64,000 nt of DNA from positions 1,612,001 through 1,676,000 of the forward strand of contig NZ_CP102826.1 of assembly GCF_025643595.1 (NCBI RefSeq). The letters are read 5' to 3'. The notes under the pieces are model-generated. The model had not been told where the DNA came from and searched no databases. It saw only the letters and a program-made list of their open reading frames with translations. This stretch comes from Saccharopolyspora rosea (GTDB lineage: Bacteria > Actinomycetota > Actinomycetes > Mycobacteriales > Pseudonocardiaceae). Shown here piece by piece: positions 16,064-24,803 of this stretch; position 1 is the stretch's first letter, and every line of letters starts with the position of its first letter. The position numbers and the translations under genes were made by a program.

Positions 16064-17523
16064 CGCAGTGCCGGGGGCAGCACGCGGTGCACCCAGTCGC
16101 TGGCGCGCTCGTAGGCGTGCGCCAGCTGCAGGACCGCCCACTCGGCGTGGTTGCGGCCGATGAGCTGCACGCCCATCGGCAGCCCGGCGTCGTTGAAACC
16201 GACCGGCAGGTTCGCGACCGGGTGGCCGGACAGCGTCCACGGCGCCACCGTCTCCATCCACCGGTGGTAGGTGTCCATCCGGCGGCCGTCGATCTCCTGC
16301 GGCCAGCGCAGTTCCGCGTCGAACGGGAACACCTGGGCGCTGGGCGCCAGCAGGAAGTCGTAGCGGTCGAACAGCCGGGCCACCGCGGCGTACCAGGCGT
16401 TGCGGCCGTCGAGGGCGCGCGTGATGTCCCGGATTCCCAGCCCCAGGTAGCCCTCGACCTCGTAGACGGCCTCCGGTTTGAGCAGTGCGCGGGTGCCCGG
16501 ATCGGCGTGCAGGTCGGCGAGCTTCTGCCCGACCATCCAGTGCCGCCACAGCAGGAAGATCTCCCACATCCGCTCGACCGGCAGTTCCTCGGTGACCGGC
16601 ACGATCTCGCAGCCGATGGCGGCGAACGTCGCGAAGGACCGCTCGCACAGCTCCAGCACGCCGGGTTCGGTCGGCAGGTGGCCGCCGAAGTCGCCGATCC
16701 ACCCGATGCGCGTCCGGGAGAAGTCGCGCTCCAGCTTCCCGGTGAACATCTCCGGATCCTGCTCGATGCTCAGCGGCGCGCGCTCGTCCGGACCGGCCAT
16801 TGTGGACAGCAGCATCGCGATGTCGCGCACCGTCCGGCCCATCGGGCCGTTGACCCCCGGGGCGCTGACGAATCCCTCCTCGGGGACGCGCCCGAAACCG
16901 GGCCGGAGCGACACGATGTTGCCGAACGCGGCCGGATTGCGCAGCGAGCCCATGAAGTCGCTGCCGTCGGCCACCGGCAGCAGCCGCATCGCCACGGCCG
17001 CCGCGGCGCCCCCGCTGCTGCCGCCCGCCGTCAGCGAGTGGTCGTAGGCGTTGCAGGTGGTGCCGAAGACCGGGTTGAAGGTGTGCGAGCCGAGCCCGAA
17101 CTCGGGCACGTTGGTCTTGCCGATGACGATCGCACCGGCCTCGCGCATCCGGCGCACGTGCAGGTCGTCGGTGGTGGCGACGTCGTCGGCGAAGATCGGC
17201 GACCCCATCGTGGCCGGGAACCCGTCGGCGTTGGCGAGGTCCTTGATCGCGACCGGGAATCCGTGCATCCAGCCGAAGCACTCGCCCCGGTCGAGCTCCT
17301 GGTCGCGCTGCCGCGCCTGGTCGAGCAGCTTCTCCTCGTCGGCGCGCGAGACGATCGCGTTGACGGCCGGGTTGAAGCGGTCGATGTGCGCCAGGTAGGT
17401 CCGCATCACCTCCACGCAGGAGACCTCGCGCCTGCGGATCGACCAGGACAGCTCGACCGCGTCGAGCAGCACCAGATCGGGGATCTTCGCCGCAGGAAGG
17501 CCGGAACCCGGTGGCACGCCCAA
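16060..17523 (-). CDS. Amidase (amidase signature family)
   Basis: Hydrolyses an amide bond with a Ser-cisSer-Lys triad. With the TTG start at 17523 (AGGAGG six bases upstream) the protein is 487 aa. Lys94 lies in VAIKD, the cis-Ser is Ser170 in AGGSSGG, and the nucleophile is Ser193 in GSDFMGSLRNPA. A GTG at 17517 is an alternative start. The length is normal for bacterial amidases of the AtzF/indoleacetamide-hydrolase group; it is not GatA, since no gatB/C neighbours are present. It is divergent from an MFS transporter with a FadR-type site in the gap, so the transporter may import the amide. Its stop codon forms the edge of repeat copy B. Confidence 0.88.
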   Translation of the reverse strand: MGVPPGSGLPAAKIPDLVLLDAVELSWSIRRREVSCVEVMRTYLAHIDRFNPAVNAIVSRADEEKLLDQARQRDQELDRGECFGWMHGFPVAIKDLANADGFPATMGSPIFADDVATTDDLHVRRMREAGAIVIGKTNVPEFGLGSHTFNPVFGTTCNAYDHSLTAGGSSGGAAAAVAMRLLPVADGSDFMGSLRNPAAFGNIVSLRPGFGRVPEEGFVSAPGVNGPMGRTVRDIAMLLSTMAGPDERAPLSIEQDPEMFTGKLERDFSRTRIGWIGDFGGHLPTEPGVLELCERSFATFAAIGCEIVPVTEELPVERMWEIFLLWRHWMVGQKLADLHADPGTRALLKPEAVYEVEGYLGLGIRDITRALDGRNAWYAAVARLFDRYDFLLAPSAQVFPFDAELRWPQEIDGRRMDTYHRWMETVAPWTLSGHPVANLPVGFNDAGLPMGVQLIGRNHAEWAVLQLAHAYERASDWVHRVLPPALR

Positions 17524-17681
17524 CGTCGTCCTCCTGTTGTCGATCAGCCCGCTTGAGGAACCTTCGCGGGTGCGGCGTGTCCGCGTCAACCCGGCAAAAC
17601 GGTATCGGTACTCCAGCAGGAGGAGCTGGACGGAGGCGTGGGTCACGTCGCCGTTGCCAACCGGTGCGCGGGTTCGCAGTC

Positions 17682-17692
17682 TGGTAAGACCA
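17682..17692. promoter_or_regulatory. FadR/GntR-consensus operator TGGTAAGACCA
   Basis: TGGTNNNACCA is a perfect match to the FadR/LldR-type GntR half-sites. It lies 25 bp before the MFS start in the gap between the divergent amidase and MFS genes. No GntR gene is adjacent, so the regulator may be encoded elsewhere. Binding is inferred from the motif alone. Confidence 0.5.
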
Positions 17693-17717
17693 TTGCGCCG
17701 CACCGCGAGGAGAGGCG

Positions 17718-18920
17718 ATGTCCGGGGTCGCCGTGGTCGGTGGCCGTCCGACCGCTGTCGGAGTGCCCAGAGTGCTGTCCTCGGTGGCGGCCGTGGTCAC
17801 CGTGGGCGTGTTCCCCGTCTTCCTCGTCGGCGGACTCGGCGTGCAGCTGCGGCAGGACCTGCACTTCGGGGCCGCGTTGCTGGGTTTCGCCGCGGCGGGT
17901 TTCTTCGCCGTCGCGGCGGTGTTCTCCCGCGCCATGGGCTGGCTGGTCGAGCGGATCGGGTCCCGTTCGGGCATGCGGCTGGCCGCGCTGGGCAGTGCGC
18001 TGTGCCTGGGTGGCATGGCCCTGGCGGGCAGCGCCGGATGGCTGCTGGTGCTGCTGTGGATCGCCGGATTGCCGAACTCGCTGGGACAACCGGCCGCCAA
18101 CCTGCTGATCGCGCAGGGCGTTCCCGCGCACCGCCGGGGCATGGGCTTCGGCGTCAAGCAGTCGTCGATCCCGGCCGCGACCTTGCTGGCCGGCGTGGCG
18201 GTGCCCGCCGTGGCGTTGACCGTCGGCTGGCGCTGGGTCTTCGCCATCGCCGCGGTGGTCGCGCTCGTCGCGGCGGCGACCGTGCCCTGGCTGCCGCAGG
18301 CGGAACGGTCCGCGGCCCCGGCCGGGACCGGGGAGGCCGGTTCGGGCCGCGGGGCGCTCGTGCTGCTGGCGCTCGCCGGCGGTCTCGGTTCGGCGGCGGC
18401 GAACGCGCTCGGCGCGTTCGTGACCAGCACGGCGGTGGACGTCGGGTTCCGGCCGTCCACGGCGGGCCTGGTGCTGTCGCTGGGGTCCGCGGCCGGGCTG
18501 ACGATCCGGCTGCTGGTCGGGGTGGCCGCCGACCGCCGGAACCCGAACCTGGTGCGCACCATCACGGTGATGCTGCTGGTCGGATCGGTCGGCTACGCCC
18601 TGATGGCGGTGCCGCGGCCCGGGGGCTTCCTGGTCGGGGTGGCCGTCGCCTTCGGCGCCGGGTGGGCCTGGCCCGGACTGCTGAACTTCGCCGTCGCCAA
18701 GCTCAACCCCGGGCGGGTCGCCAGCGCGACCTCGTTCACCCAGACCGGCATCTACTTCGGGGGCAGCGCGGGACCGCTGCTGTTCGGCGTCCTGGCCGAA
18801 CAGGTCGGCCTCGGCGGCGCGTGGCTGGTGGCGGGCGTCGCCGCCGTGGTCGCGGGCGTGCTGATGCTCTTCGTGCGTCAACCCGACTTCCGCGCCACAC
18901 CGCCGTACAGGAGCGGGTAG
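17718..18920 (+). CDS. MFS transporter
   Basis: Major facilitator of 400 aa with about 12 hydrophobic segments. The A-motif-like loop between TM2 and TM3 reads MGWLVERIGSRSGMR, and the cytosolic loops are positively charged. ATG 17718 follows GAGGAGAGG. It is divergent from the amidase, with which it probably forms a functional pair (uptake of an amide or export of a product). The last 43 bp overlap the convergent methyltransferase gene, which is unusually long for a tail overlap but both frames read cleanly. Confidence 0.87.
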   Translation: MSGVAVVGGRPTAVGVPRVLSSVAAVVTVGVFPVFLVGGLGVQLRQDLHFGAALLGFAAAGFFAVAAVFSRAMGWLVERIGSRSGMRLAALGSALCLGGMALAGSAGWLLVLLWIAGLPNSLGQPAANLLIAQGVPAHRRGMGFGVKQSSIPAATLLAGVAVPAVALTVGWRWVFAIAAVVALVAAATVPWLPQAERSAAPAGTGEAGSGRGALVLLALAGGLGSAAANALGAFVTSTAVDVGFRPSTAGLVLSLGSAAGLTIRLLVGVAADRRNPNLVRTITVMLLVGSVGYALMAVPRPGGFLVGVAVAFGAGWAWPGLLNFAVAKLNPGRVASATSFTQTGIYFGGSAGPLLFGVLAEQVGLGGAWLVAGVAAVVAGVLMLFVRQPDFRATPPYRSG

Positions 18921-19684
18921 CGGGTGCTGGTGACGATCTGGTCGGGATCCGGGCGCCAGGCGGACAGGTACGTCGCGCCGGGTGGCAGCAGCTCGAAGTC
19001 GCCGAACAGGCCGTCGATCCAGGAGGTCGGGCGGGCGCGCAGCGGATCGGCCGTCTCGGCGTAGAAGTCCTCCAGCACGCCCATCGCCCGCGTGTCGCGG
19101 TCACCGGTGACGTGCGAGACCACCAGGTGGCTGCCCGGCGGGAGGGCGGCGCGGTAGGTCCGCACCAGACCGCTCGGATCGTCGGCGTCCGGGACGAAGT
19201 GCAGCACCGCCGACAGCAGCAGTCCCACCGGTTGCCCGAAGTCGAGCAGTTCGGCCGCCTCCGGTGCGCGCAGCACCGACTCGGGGTCCCGGCAGTCGGC
19301 CCGGATGATCTCGGCGCGCGGCTCGTCGGCCAGCAGCGGTGCGCTGTGCGCGACGGTCAGCGGCTCGTTGTCCACGTAGAGCACGCGGAAGTGGCGGGTG
19401 CGGCGGCGGGCCACCTCGTGCACGTGGCCGATCGTCGGGATGCCCGAGCCGAGGTCCAGGAACTGCCGCACGCCGCGCGCCAGCAGGTACTCGACCGCGC
19501 GGCGGATGAACGCCCGGTTCTCCCGGTAGGTCTCGGTGATCCCGGGAAGCGTCTCCTCGACACGCTCGACGAACCCGCGCTCGACCCCGAAGTTGTGGCT
19601 CCCGCCGAGGAAGGCGTCGTAGATGCGGGCGGCGCACGGGCGGTCGATGTCCATCTCGCGCGGCGGGTCCTGCGTGTCGAACAT
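18878..19684 (-). CDS. SAM-dependent methyltransferase, SAV2177/DUF574 family
   Basis: Protein of 268 aa of a family typical of actinobacteria. It opens with DRPCAARIYDAFLGGSHNF, the family hallmark, then shows a degenerate SAM loop QFLDLGSGIPTIGHVHEVA and the acid VLYVDNEPLTVAHS. RBS GGGGGAGGAG precedes ATG 19684. Members have the Rossmann methyltransferase fold, but substrates are mostly unknown; many sit beside DUF397/XRE pairs, which is not the case here. Divergent from the mscR gene. Confidence 0.86.
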   Translation of the reverse strand: MFDTQDPPREMDIDRPCAARIYDAFLGGSHNFGVERGFVERVEETLPGITETYRENRAFIRRAVEYLLARGVRQFLDLGSGIPTIGHVHEVARRRTRHFRVLYVDNEPLTVAHSAPLLADEPRAEIIRADCRDPESVLRAPEAAELLDFGQPVGLLLSAVLHFVPDADDPSGLVRTYRAALPPGSHLVVSHVTGDRDTRAMGVLEDFYAETADPLRARPTSWIDGLFGDFELLPPGATYLSAWRPDPDQIVTSTRYPLLYGGVARKSG

Positions 19685-19827
19685 GGGCTCCTCCCCCTTT
19701 CCGCCGAAATCTTACAGTAACCGTCTGACGACACTCGGTGTTCGCGGGGAAGATCCAGTTCAGGTATTGCCATGGCGATGGGCGCATATCACGATGGCGG
19801 CTCTCGTCCCGGTCAGAGGAGGTGCAC

Positions 19828-20910
19828 GTGTCCGAGGTCCGTGCGGTGGTGTCGACCGGCAAGGGCCGGCCGGTCGAGGTCGTGACGATCAACGTCCCGG
19901 ATCCGGGACCCGGCGAGGCGGTGGTGCGGGTGCAGGCGTGCGGTGTCTGCCACACCGACCTGCACTACCGCGAGGGGGGCATCAGCGACGACTACCCGTT
20001 CCTGCTCGGGCACGAGGCCGCCGGGGTCGTCGAGGCCGTCGGTGACGGGGTGCGCAACGTCGAACCCGGCGACTTCGTCGTGCTCAACTGGCGCGCGGTG
20101 TGCGGCTTGTGCCGGGCGTGCAGGCGCGGTCGCCCGCAGTACTGCTTCGACACCCACAACGCGGCCCAGCCGATGACGCTGACCGACGGCACCCCGCTGT
20201 CGCCGGCGCTGGGCATCGGCGCGTTCGCGGAGCGGACGCTGGTCCACTCCGGCCAGTGCACGAAGGTGGACCCGCAGGCGCGGCCGGCGGTCGCCGGTCT
20301 GCTGGGCTGCGGTGTCATGGCCGGGATCGGCGCGGCGGTCAACACGGGTGGCGCCGGACCCGGCGACACGGTCGCGGTCATCGGCTGCGGCGGCGTCGGC
20401 GACGGCGCGGTGGCGGGCGCGGCGATGGCCGGGGCGCGCCGGATCATCGCCGTGGACACCGATCCGACGAAGCTGGAGTGGGCGCGGCAGTTCGGCGCCA
20501 CGCACGTGGTCAACGCCGCCGAGTCCGACTCGGTCGAGGCGATCCGCGACCTCACCGGCGGGTTCGGCGCCGACGTGGTGGTGGAGGCGGTCGGGCGGCC
20601 GGAGACGTTCGAGCAGGCTTTCTACGCGCGCGACCTGGCGGGCACCGTGGTGCTCGTCGGCGTGCCGACGCCGGAGATGGAGCTCCGGCTGCCGATGCTG
20701 GACGTGTTCGCCCGCGGCGGTGCGATCAAGTCCAGCTGGTACGGCGACTGCCTGCCGGAACGCGACTTCCCGATGCTGGTCGAGCTGTACCTGCAGGGCC
20801 GCCTGCCGCTGGAGAAGTTCGTGACCGAGGAGATCGCTCTGGACCAGGTGGAGCAGGCGTTCGACAAGATGCACCGCGGAGAGGTGCTGCGTTCGGTGGT
20901 GACCTTCTGA
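19828..20910 (+). CDS. mscR: S-(hydroxymethyl)mycothiol dehydrogenase (mycothiol-dependent formaldehyde dehydrogenase)
   Basis: Oxidises the adduct of formaldehyde and mycothiol to S-formylmycothiol with NAD, and also acts on S-nitrosomycothiol. The 360-aa zinc MDR has the catalytic zinc set ([19 protein letters not shown]) and a structural zinc loop with Cys in [47 protein letters not shown] and [16 protein letters not shown] are very close to known mscR products. The GTG at 19828 follows AGAGGAGG. The stop shares a base with the next start (TGATG), so the MBL hydrolase is co-translated. Confirms a mycothiol-using organism. Confidence 0.94.
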   Translation: MSEVRAVVSTGKGRPVEVVTINVPDPGPGEAVVRVQACGVCHTDLHYREGGISDDYPFLLGHEAAGVVEAVGDGVRNVEPGDFVVLNWRAVCGLCRACRRGRPQYCFDTHNAAQPMTLTDGTPLSPALGIGAFAERTLVHSGQCTKVDPQARPAVAGLLGCGVMAGIGAAVNTGGAGPGDTVAVIGCGGVGDGAVAGAAMAGARRIIAVDTDPTKLEWARQFGATHVVNAAESDSVEAIRDLTGGFGADVVVEAVGRPETFEQAFYARDLAGTVVLVGVPTPEMELRLPMLDVFARGGAIKSSWYGDCLPERDFPMLVELYLQGRLPLEKFVTEEIALDQVEQAFDKMHRGEVLRSVVTF

Positions 20911-21539
20911 TGGCGCTGCGCATCGACCACACGACGACGTCGGGCACGTTCTCGCTGGACGGGCAGACCTTCGACGTCGACAACAACGCCTGGGTCGTCG
21001 GCGACGACCGGGAGTGCGTGGTCATCGACGCACCGCACGACGTGGCCGCCATCCTCGCCCTGGTCGGCGACCGCGAGGTGCTGGCGGTGCTGTGCACGCA
21101 CGCCCACGACGACCACGTGCGCAAGGCTCCCGAACTCGCCGACGCGGTCGGGGCGCCGGTGTTCCTGCACCCGGACGACATGGTGCTGTGGAACCTCACG
21201 CACCCGGACCGCCCACCGGACCGGGAGCTGGCCGACCGGCAGGTCGTGGGCGTCGGCGGTTCCGGTTTGCAGGTGCTGCACACGCCCGGGCACGCACCCG
21301 GTGCGGTCTGCCTGCACTCGGTGGACCTCGGCGTGGTGTTCACCGGGGACACGCTGTTCGCGGGCGGCCCCGGGGCGACGGGGCGGTCCTATTCGGACTT
21401 CGACGTCATCGTGCGGTCCATCCGGGACCGGCTGCTGACCCTGCCGGATTCCACGGTGGTCCACCCGGGGCACGGCGAGAGCACGACCATCGGTGCGGTC
21501 AGACCGCAGTTCGACGAATGGGTCCGACGCGGCTACTGA
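20910..21539 (+). CDS. MBL-fold metallohydrolase, putative S-formylmycothiol hydrolase partner of MscR
   Basis: Metallo-beta-lactamase fold hydrolase of 209 aa. The binuclear metal motif is THAHDDH, with later ligands in TPGHAPGAV, GDTLFAGG and HPGHGE, which is the glyoxalase II-like set. The start ATG uses the A of the mscR TGA, so the two proteins are produced together. The same pair is conserved in mycobacteria and streptomycetes. The likely job is cleavage of S-formylmycothiol to formate and mycothiol; this reaction is inferred from genomic pairing. Confidence 0.88.
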   Translation: MALRIDHTTTSGTFSLDGQTFDVDNNAWVVGDDRECVVIDAPHDVAAILALVGDREVLAVLCTHAHDDHVRKAPELADAVGAPVFLHPDDMVLWNLTHPDRPPDRELADRQVVGVGGSGLQVLHTPGHAPGAVCLHSVDLGVVFTGDTLFAGGPGATGRSYSDFDVIVRSIRDRLLTLPDSTVVHPGHGESTTIGAVRPQFDEWVRRGY

Positions 21540-21581
21540 CACGAACCCCTACCACTTTCGTGGGATGGATGTTGCACTCGT

Positions 21582-22973
21582 GTGGTGCATGATCCCGAAT
21601 ACCGTCCGTCGTCACCGGACAGGGGCGGCGGTGGAGGTACGAGTGCCGCGGGCCCGGTGCTCCCCACCAACCCGCCGGGCCCGCGGCACGCGGCCGGAGC
21701 AGGTCGGCGCGGGCGCGGCCTGCTGGACTGGGCGCGGCGGCACCGCACGACGCTCGGCGATCTCGGCATCGTGCTCCCGCTGTCCGTGCTCCAGGTGGTG
21801 GACCTGACCGCCTCCCCGCACCCGCCGCAGATCGCGTGGTGGTGGCCGGCGGTCGCCAGCGTTCCCGCGACCTGCGCGCTGTGGCTGCGGCGGCGCGCGC
21901 CGTGGGCGGTGCTGCTCGTGATGGTCGCCGTCGCGGTGGCGCTCAACTCGTTCAAGCTCTCGATCGGCTCGTTGAACCTGGGGATCCTCGTCGCGGTCTA
22001 CGCCGTGTGCTCGCGGGGTTCGCCGGCGCAGAGCGTGGCCGCCGGGCTGGTCGCGATGGCGTACCCGGTCAGCGACCTGCCGTTCATGGACTCCCCGATG
22101 GAACGAGCGCTGCGCATCGTCGGGGCCGTGGTGAACCTGATCATGGTGATCGGTTGGGCCCGCGCGATGCGCGTCGGCCGGCTGCGCGCCGCGCAGCTGG
22201 AACGCAGCATGGCGCTGCTCGACGAGGCTCGCGACCAGCGGGCCGCCGACGCCGCGGTGATCGAGCGCGCCCGGATCGCGCGGGAGTTCCACGACATCGT
22301 GTCGCACAACCTGTCCGTGGTGGCGCTGCGCGCGGGCGTGGCCCGGGCGCTCATCGACCGCGACCAGGAGCACGCCAGGCAGACGCTCCAGGAGCTGGAG
22401 CGCAGTTCGCGGGCGGCGCTGTCGGAGATGCGCCACCTGCTCGAAGCGCTGCGCGGGGACGGGTCCGACGGCGGCGGCGAGCTGGTGGACCGGCAGCCCA
22501 CCCCGATGTTGGCGGAACTGGACGAGCTGGTCGACTCGGTGCGCGGTGGTGCCGTGAGCTGGACGCTGGACCGCCGCGGCCAGGTCCGGGAACTCGGGCC
22601 CGGCGTCGAGATGACCGCCTACCGCATCGTGCAGGAGGCGGTGACCAACGTCCTCAAGCACGCCGGGACCGGGCGGGCCCGGGTGCTGCTGGACTACGGC
22701 GCGCAGGCGCTGCGCATCGAGGTCAGCAACGAGACGAGCGAGCCGCGCAGCCGCGAGGGCTCCCACAGTCCTGGACACGGATTGATCGGACTGCGGGAAC
22801 GCGTTGCGCTGCTGGGCGGAACTCTGACCGCGCATCCGATTTCCGGCGGGTTCCGCCTGGAGGCCGTGCTACCGTGCGCGGGAAATTCGGACCCGGGAAG
22901 AGCCGGAATTCCGGGGCACACCGAGGAGGTCGGCGAGAGTGGATGCGGAGACGACCGTTCTCATCGCCGATGA
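21582..22973 (+). CDS. Sensor histidine kinase, NarL/DesK type
   Basis: Membrane sensor that autophosphorylates and passes phosphate to the next gene's product. The protein is up to 463 aa: a Pro/Gly-rich N-terminus, four to five hydrophobic segments (about residues 65-185), a coiled linker, then the HisKA_3 dimerisation domain with His237 in EFHDIVSHNLSVV. The ATPase domain shows VQEAVTNVLKHAG (N box) and HGLIGLRERVALLGG (G box). The GTG 21582 start has no strong ribosome site, so the true start is uncertain. The 3' end overlaps the response regulator by 35 bp. Confidence 0.88.
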   Translation: MVHDPEYRPSSPDRGGGGGTSAAGPVLPTNPPGPRHAAGAGRRGRGLLDWARRHRTTLGDLGIVLPLSVLQVVDLTASPHPPQIAWWWPAVASVPATCALWLRRRAPWAVLLVMVAVAVALNSFKLSIGSLNLGILVAVYAVCSRGSPAQSVAAGLVAMAYPVSDLPFMDSPMERALRIVGAVVNLIMVIGWARAMRVGRLRAAQLERSMALLDEARDQRAADAAVIERARIAREFHDIVSHNLSVVALRAGVARALIDRDQEHARQTLQELERSSRAALSEMRHLLEALRGDGSDGGGELVDRQPTPMLAELDELVDSVRGGAVSWTLDRRGQVRELGPGVEMTAYRIVQEAVTNVLKHAGTGRARVLLDYGAQALRIEVSNETSEPRSREGSHSPGHGLIGLRERVALLGGTLTAHPISGGFRLEAVLPCAGNSDPGRAGIPGHTEEVGESGCGDDRSHRR

Positions 22974-23619
22974 CCAGGCGATGATCCGGGCGGGCCTGGT
23001 GGCGCTGGTGTCCGCCGAGCCGGGCCTGCGGGTGCTGGCCGAGGCCGCCGACGGCGACTCGGCGGTGGCCGCGGTGCGCCGCAGGCGCCCCGACGTGGTG
23101 CTCATGGACGTGCGGATGCCCGGCAAGGACGGCATCACCGCGGCCGCCGAGATCATCGAGGCCACCGGCGGGGACACCGCCGTGATCATGCTGACCGTGC
23201 ACGACCTGGACGAGCACGTCTACGCCGCGTTGCGCGCCGGGGCCAGCGGGTTCCTGCTCAAGGACGCCGGGCCGGAGGAGCTGGTCCGGGCGGTGCGCAC
23301 GGTCGCGGCCGGGGAGGCGCTGCTCGCCCCCCGCGTCACCAAGCGGTTGCTGCGCCGGTTCGCGTCGCTGGGCGTGCGGGACGCGCGCAGCGAGCTCAGC
23401 CGGCTCACCGATCGGGAGTTGGACGTGCTGCTGGAGGTGGCCCGGGGCGGGTCCAACGCGGAGATCGCGCGCAACCTCGGCCTCGCCGAACTGACCGTGA
23501 AGTCGCACGTCTACCACATGATGCAGAAGCTGCACCTGAACTCGCGCACCCAGCTGGTCATCACCGCCTACGAAACCGGCCTGGTCTGCCCGGGGCAGGA
23601 CCCCCGCGCCTCGGCGTAG
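22939..23619 (+). CDS. Response regulator, NarL/LuxR type
   Basis: DNA-binding partner of the upstream kinase, 226 aa. The receiver domain has the acidic pair DD at 11-12, the phospho-acceptor Asp57 in VVLMDVRMPG, Thr in MLTVHD and Lys in LLKDAG. The C-terminal LuxR helix-turn-helix runs LTDRELDVLLEVARGGSNAE then LTVKSHVYHMMQKL. GTG 22939 follows GAGGAGG inside the kinase gene, so expression is coupled. Targets unknown. Confidence 0.92.
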   Translation: MDAETTVLIADDQAMIRAGLVALVSAEPGLRVLAEAADGDSAVAAVRRRRPDVVLMDVRMPGKDGITAAAEIIEATGGDTAVIMLTVHDLDEHVYAALRAGASGFLLKDAGPEELVRAVRTVAAGEALLAPRVTKRLLRRFASLGVRDARSELSRLTDRELDVLLEVARGGSNAEIARNLGLAELTVKSHVYHMMQKLHLNSRTQLVITAYETGLVCPGQDPRASA

Positions 23620-23664
23620 CCGCTGCCGGGCCCACCGCGCCGGGAGCCGGGTTGGTGTAATGGG

Positions 23665-24726
23665 GTGGTGCGTGGTGAACCGGTGCGAGTGGGACTTGTC
23701 GGCTACGGGTTGGCGGGGGCGGTGTTCCACGCGCCGTTCCTGGCCGCCGACCCGGACCTGCGGCTGGACGTGGTGGTGACCGGGAACCCGGAGCGGCGGG
23801 CGCAGGCGGAGGCCGAGCACCCGGGCGTCGCCGTGGTCGAGGACTTCGAGGCGTTGCTGGCCCGGTCCGCGGACCTGGACCTGGTCGTGCTCGCCACCCC
23901 GAACCGGTTCCACTACGAGCAGGCGCTCGCCGTGCTGGACGCGGGACTGCCGGTGGTGGTGGACAAGCCGTTCGTGCCCACGTCGCTGGAGGCCCGGCAG
24001 CTCGTCGAGCACGCGAAGTCCCGGGGCCTGCTGCTGACCGTGTACCAGAACCGGCGGTGGGACGGCGATTTCCGCACCGTCGCCGGGCTGGTGGACTCCG
24101 GCGAACTCGGCCGGGTGCACCGCTTCGAGTCCCGCATCGAGCGCTGGTCGCCGACCCCGAAGCCCACCTGGCGCGACTCGGGCGGTGCCGAGGACGTCGC
24201 CGGGTTGCTCTACGACCTCGGCAGCCACCTCATCGACCAGGCGCTGCGGTTGTTCGGCCCGGTCGCGGCGGTCTACGCCGAGATCGACCGGCGCAGGCCG
24301 GGGGTGCGGGCCGACGACGACACCTTCGTCGCGCTCACCCACTCCAACGGCGTGCGCTCGCACCTGTGGATGAGCAAGGTCGCCGCGCAGGAAGGGCCGC
24401 GGTTCCGGCTGTTGGGCGAGAACGGGGCGTTCACCAAGCACGGCACGGATCCGCAGGAGGCGGACCTGCGCGCCGGGCGCCGTCCGGACGACGCGGACTG
24501 GGGCCGCGAACCCGCCGGGCAGCGCGGCGAACTGGTCCTCGCCGGAGAAACCCGGCAGGTGCCCACCGAGCGCGGTGCCTACCAGGACTTCTACGCCGGG
24601 GTGGTGCGCGCGCTCCGGGACGGCGCGCCCGCCCCGGTCGACCCGTCCGACGCGGTGACCGCGCTCGACATCATCGCCGCGGCCCGCCGGTCGGCGGCCG
24701 AGGTCACGGTGGAACGGCTGATCTGA
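23665..24726 (+). CDS. Gfo/Idh/MocA family oxidoreductase
   Basis: NAD(P)-dependent dehydrogenase probably acting on a sugar, inositol or related ring compound. The 353-aa protein starts with the Rossmann motif GLVGYGLAGAVFHAPFLAA and carries the family EKP-like motif as VVDKPFVPTS (Asp in place of Glu, as in the YdgJ/scyllo-inositol dehydrogenase branch). LGSHLIDQALRLFG carries the conserved GxHxxD-type site. The GTG start at 23665 is 1-2 codons after TAATGG, which could be a -10 box of a leaderless promoter. Stands alone between the two-component pair and phosphoketolase. Confidence 0.87.
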   Translation: MVRGEPVRVGLVGYGLAGAVFHAPFLAADPDLRLDVVVTGNPERRAQAEAEHPGVAVVEDFEALLARSADLDLVVLATPNRFHYEQALAVLDAGLPVVVDKPFVPTSLEARQLVEHAKSRGLLLTVYQNRRWDGDFRTVAGLVDSGELGRVHRFESRIERWSPTPKPTWRDSGGAEDVAGLLYDLGSHLIDQALRLFGPVAAVYAEIDRRRPGVRADDDTFVALTHSNGVRSHLWMSKVAAQEGPRFRLLGENGAFTKHGTDPQEADLRAGRRPDDADWGREPAGQRGELVLAGETRQVPTERGAYQDFYAGVVRALRDGAPAPVDPSDAVTALDIIAAARRSAAEVTVERLI

Positions 24727-24803
24727 TCGGCGGTCGCACGACTGGCACGGTGGCCCGCCGACTCCCACGCTGAGACCTGAGGTCGACGGCGGAGGAGAGC
24801 GGG

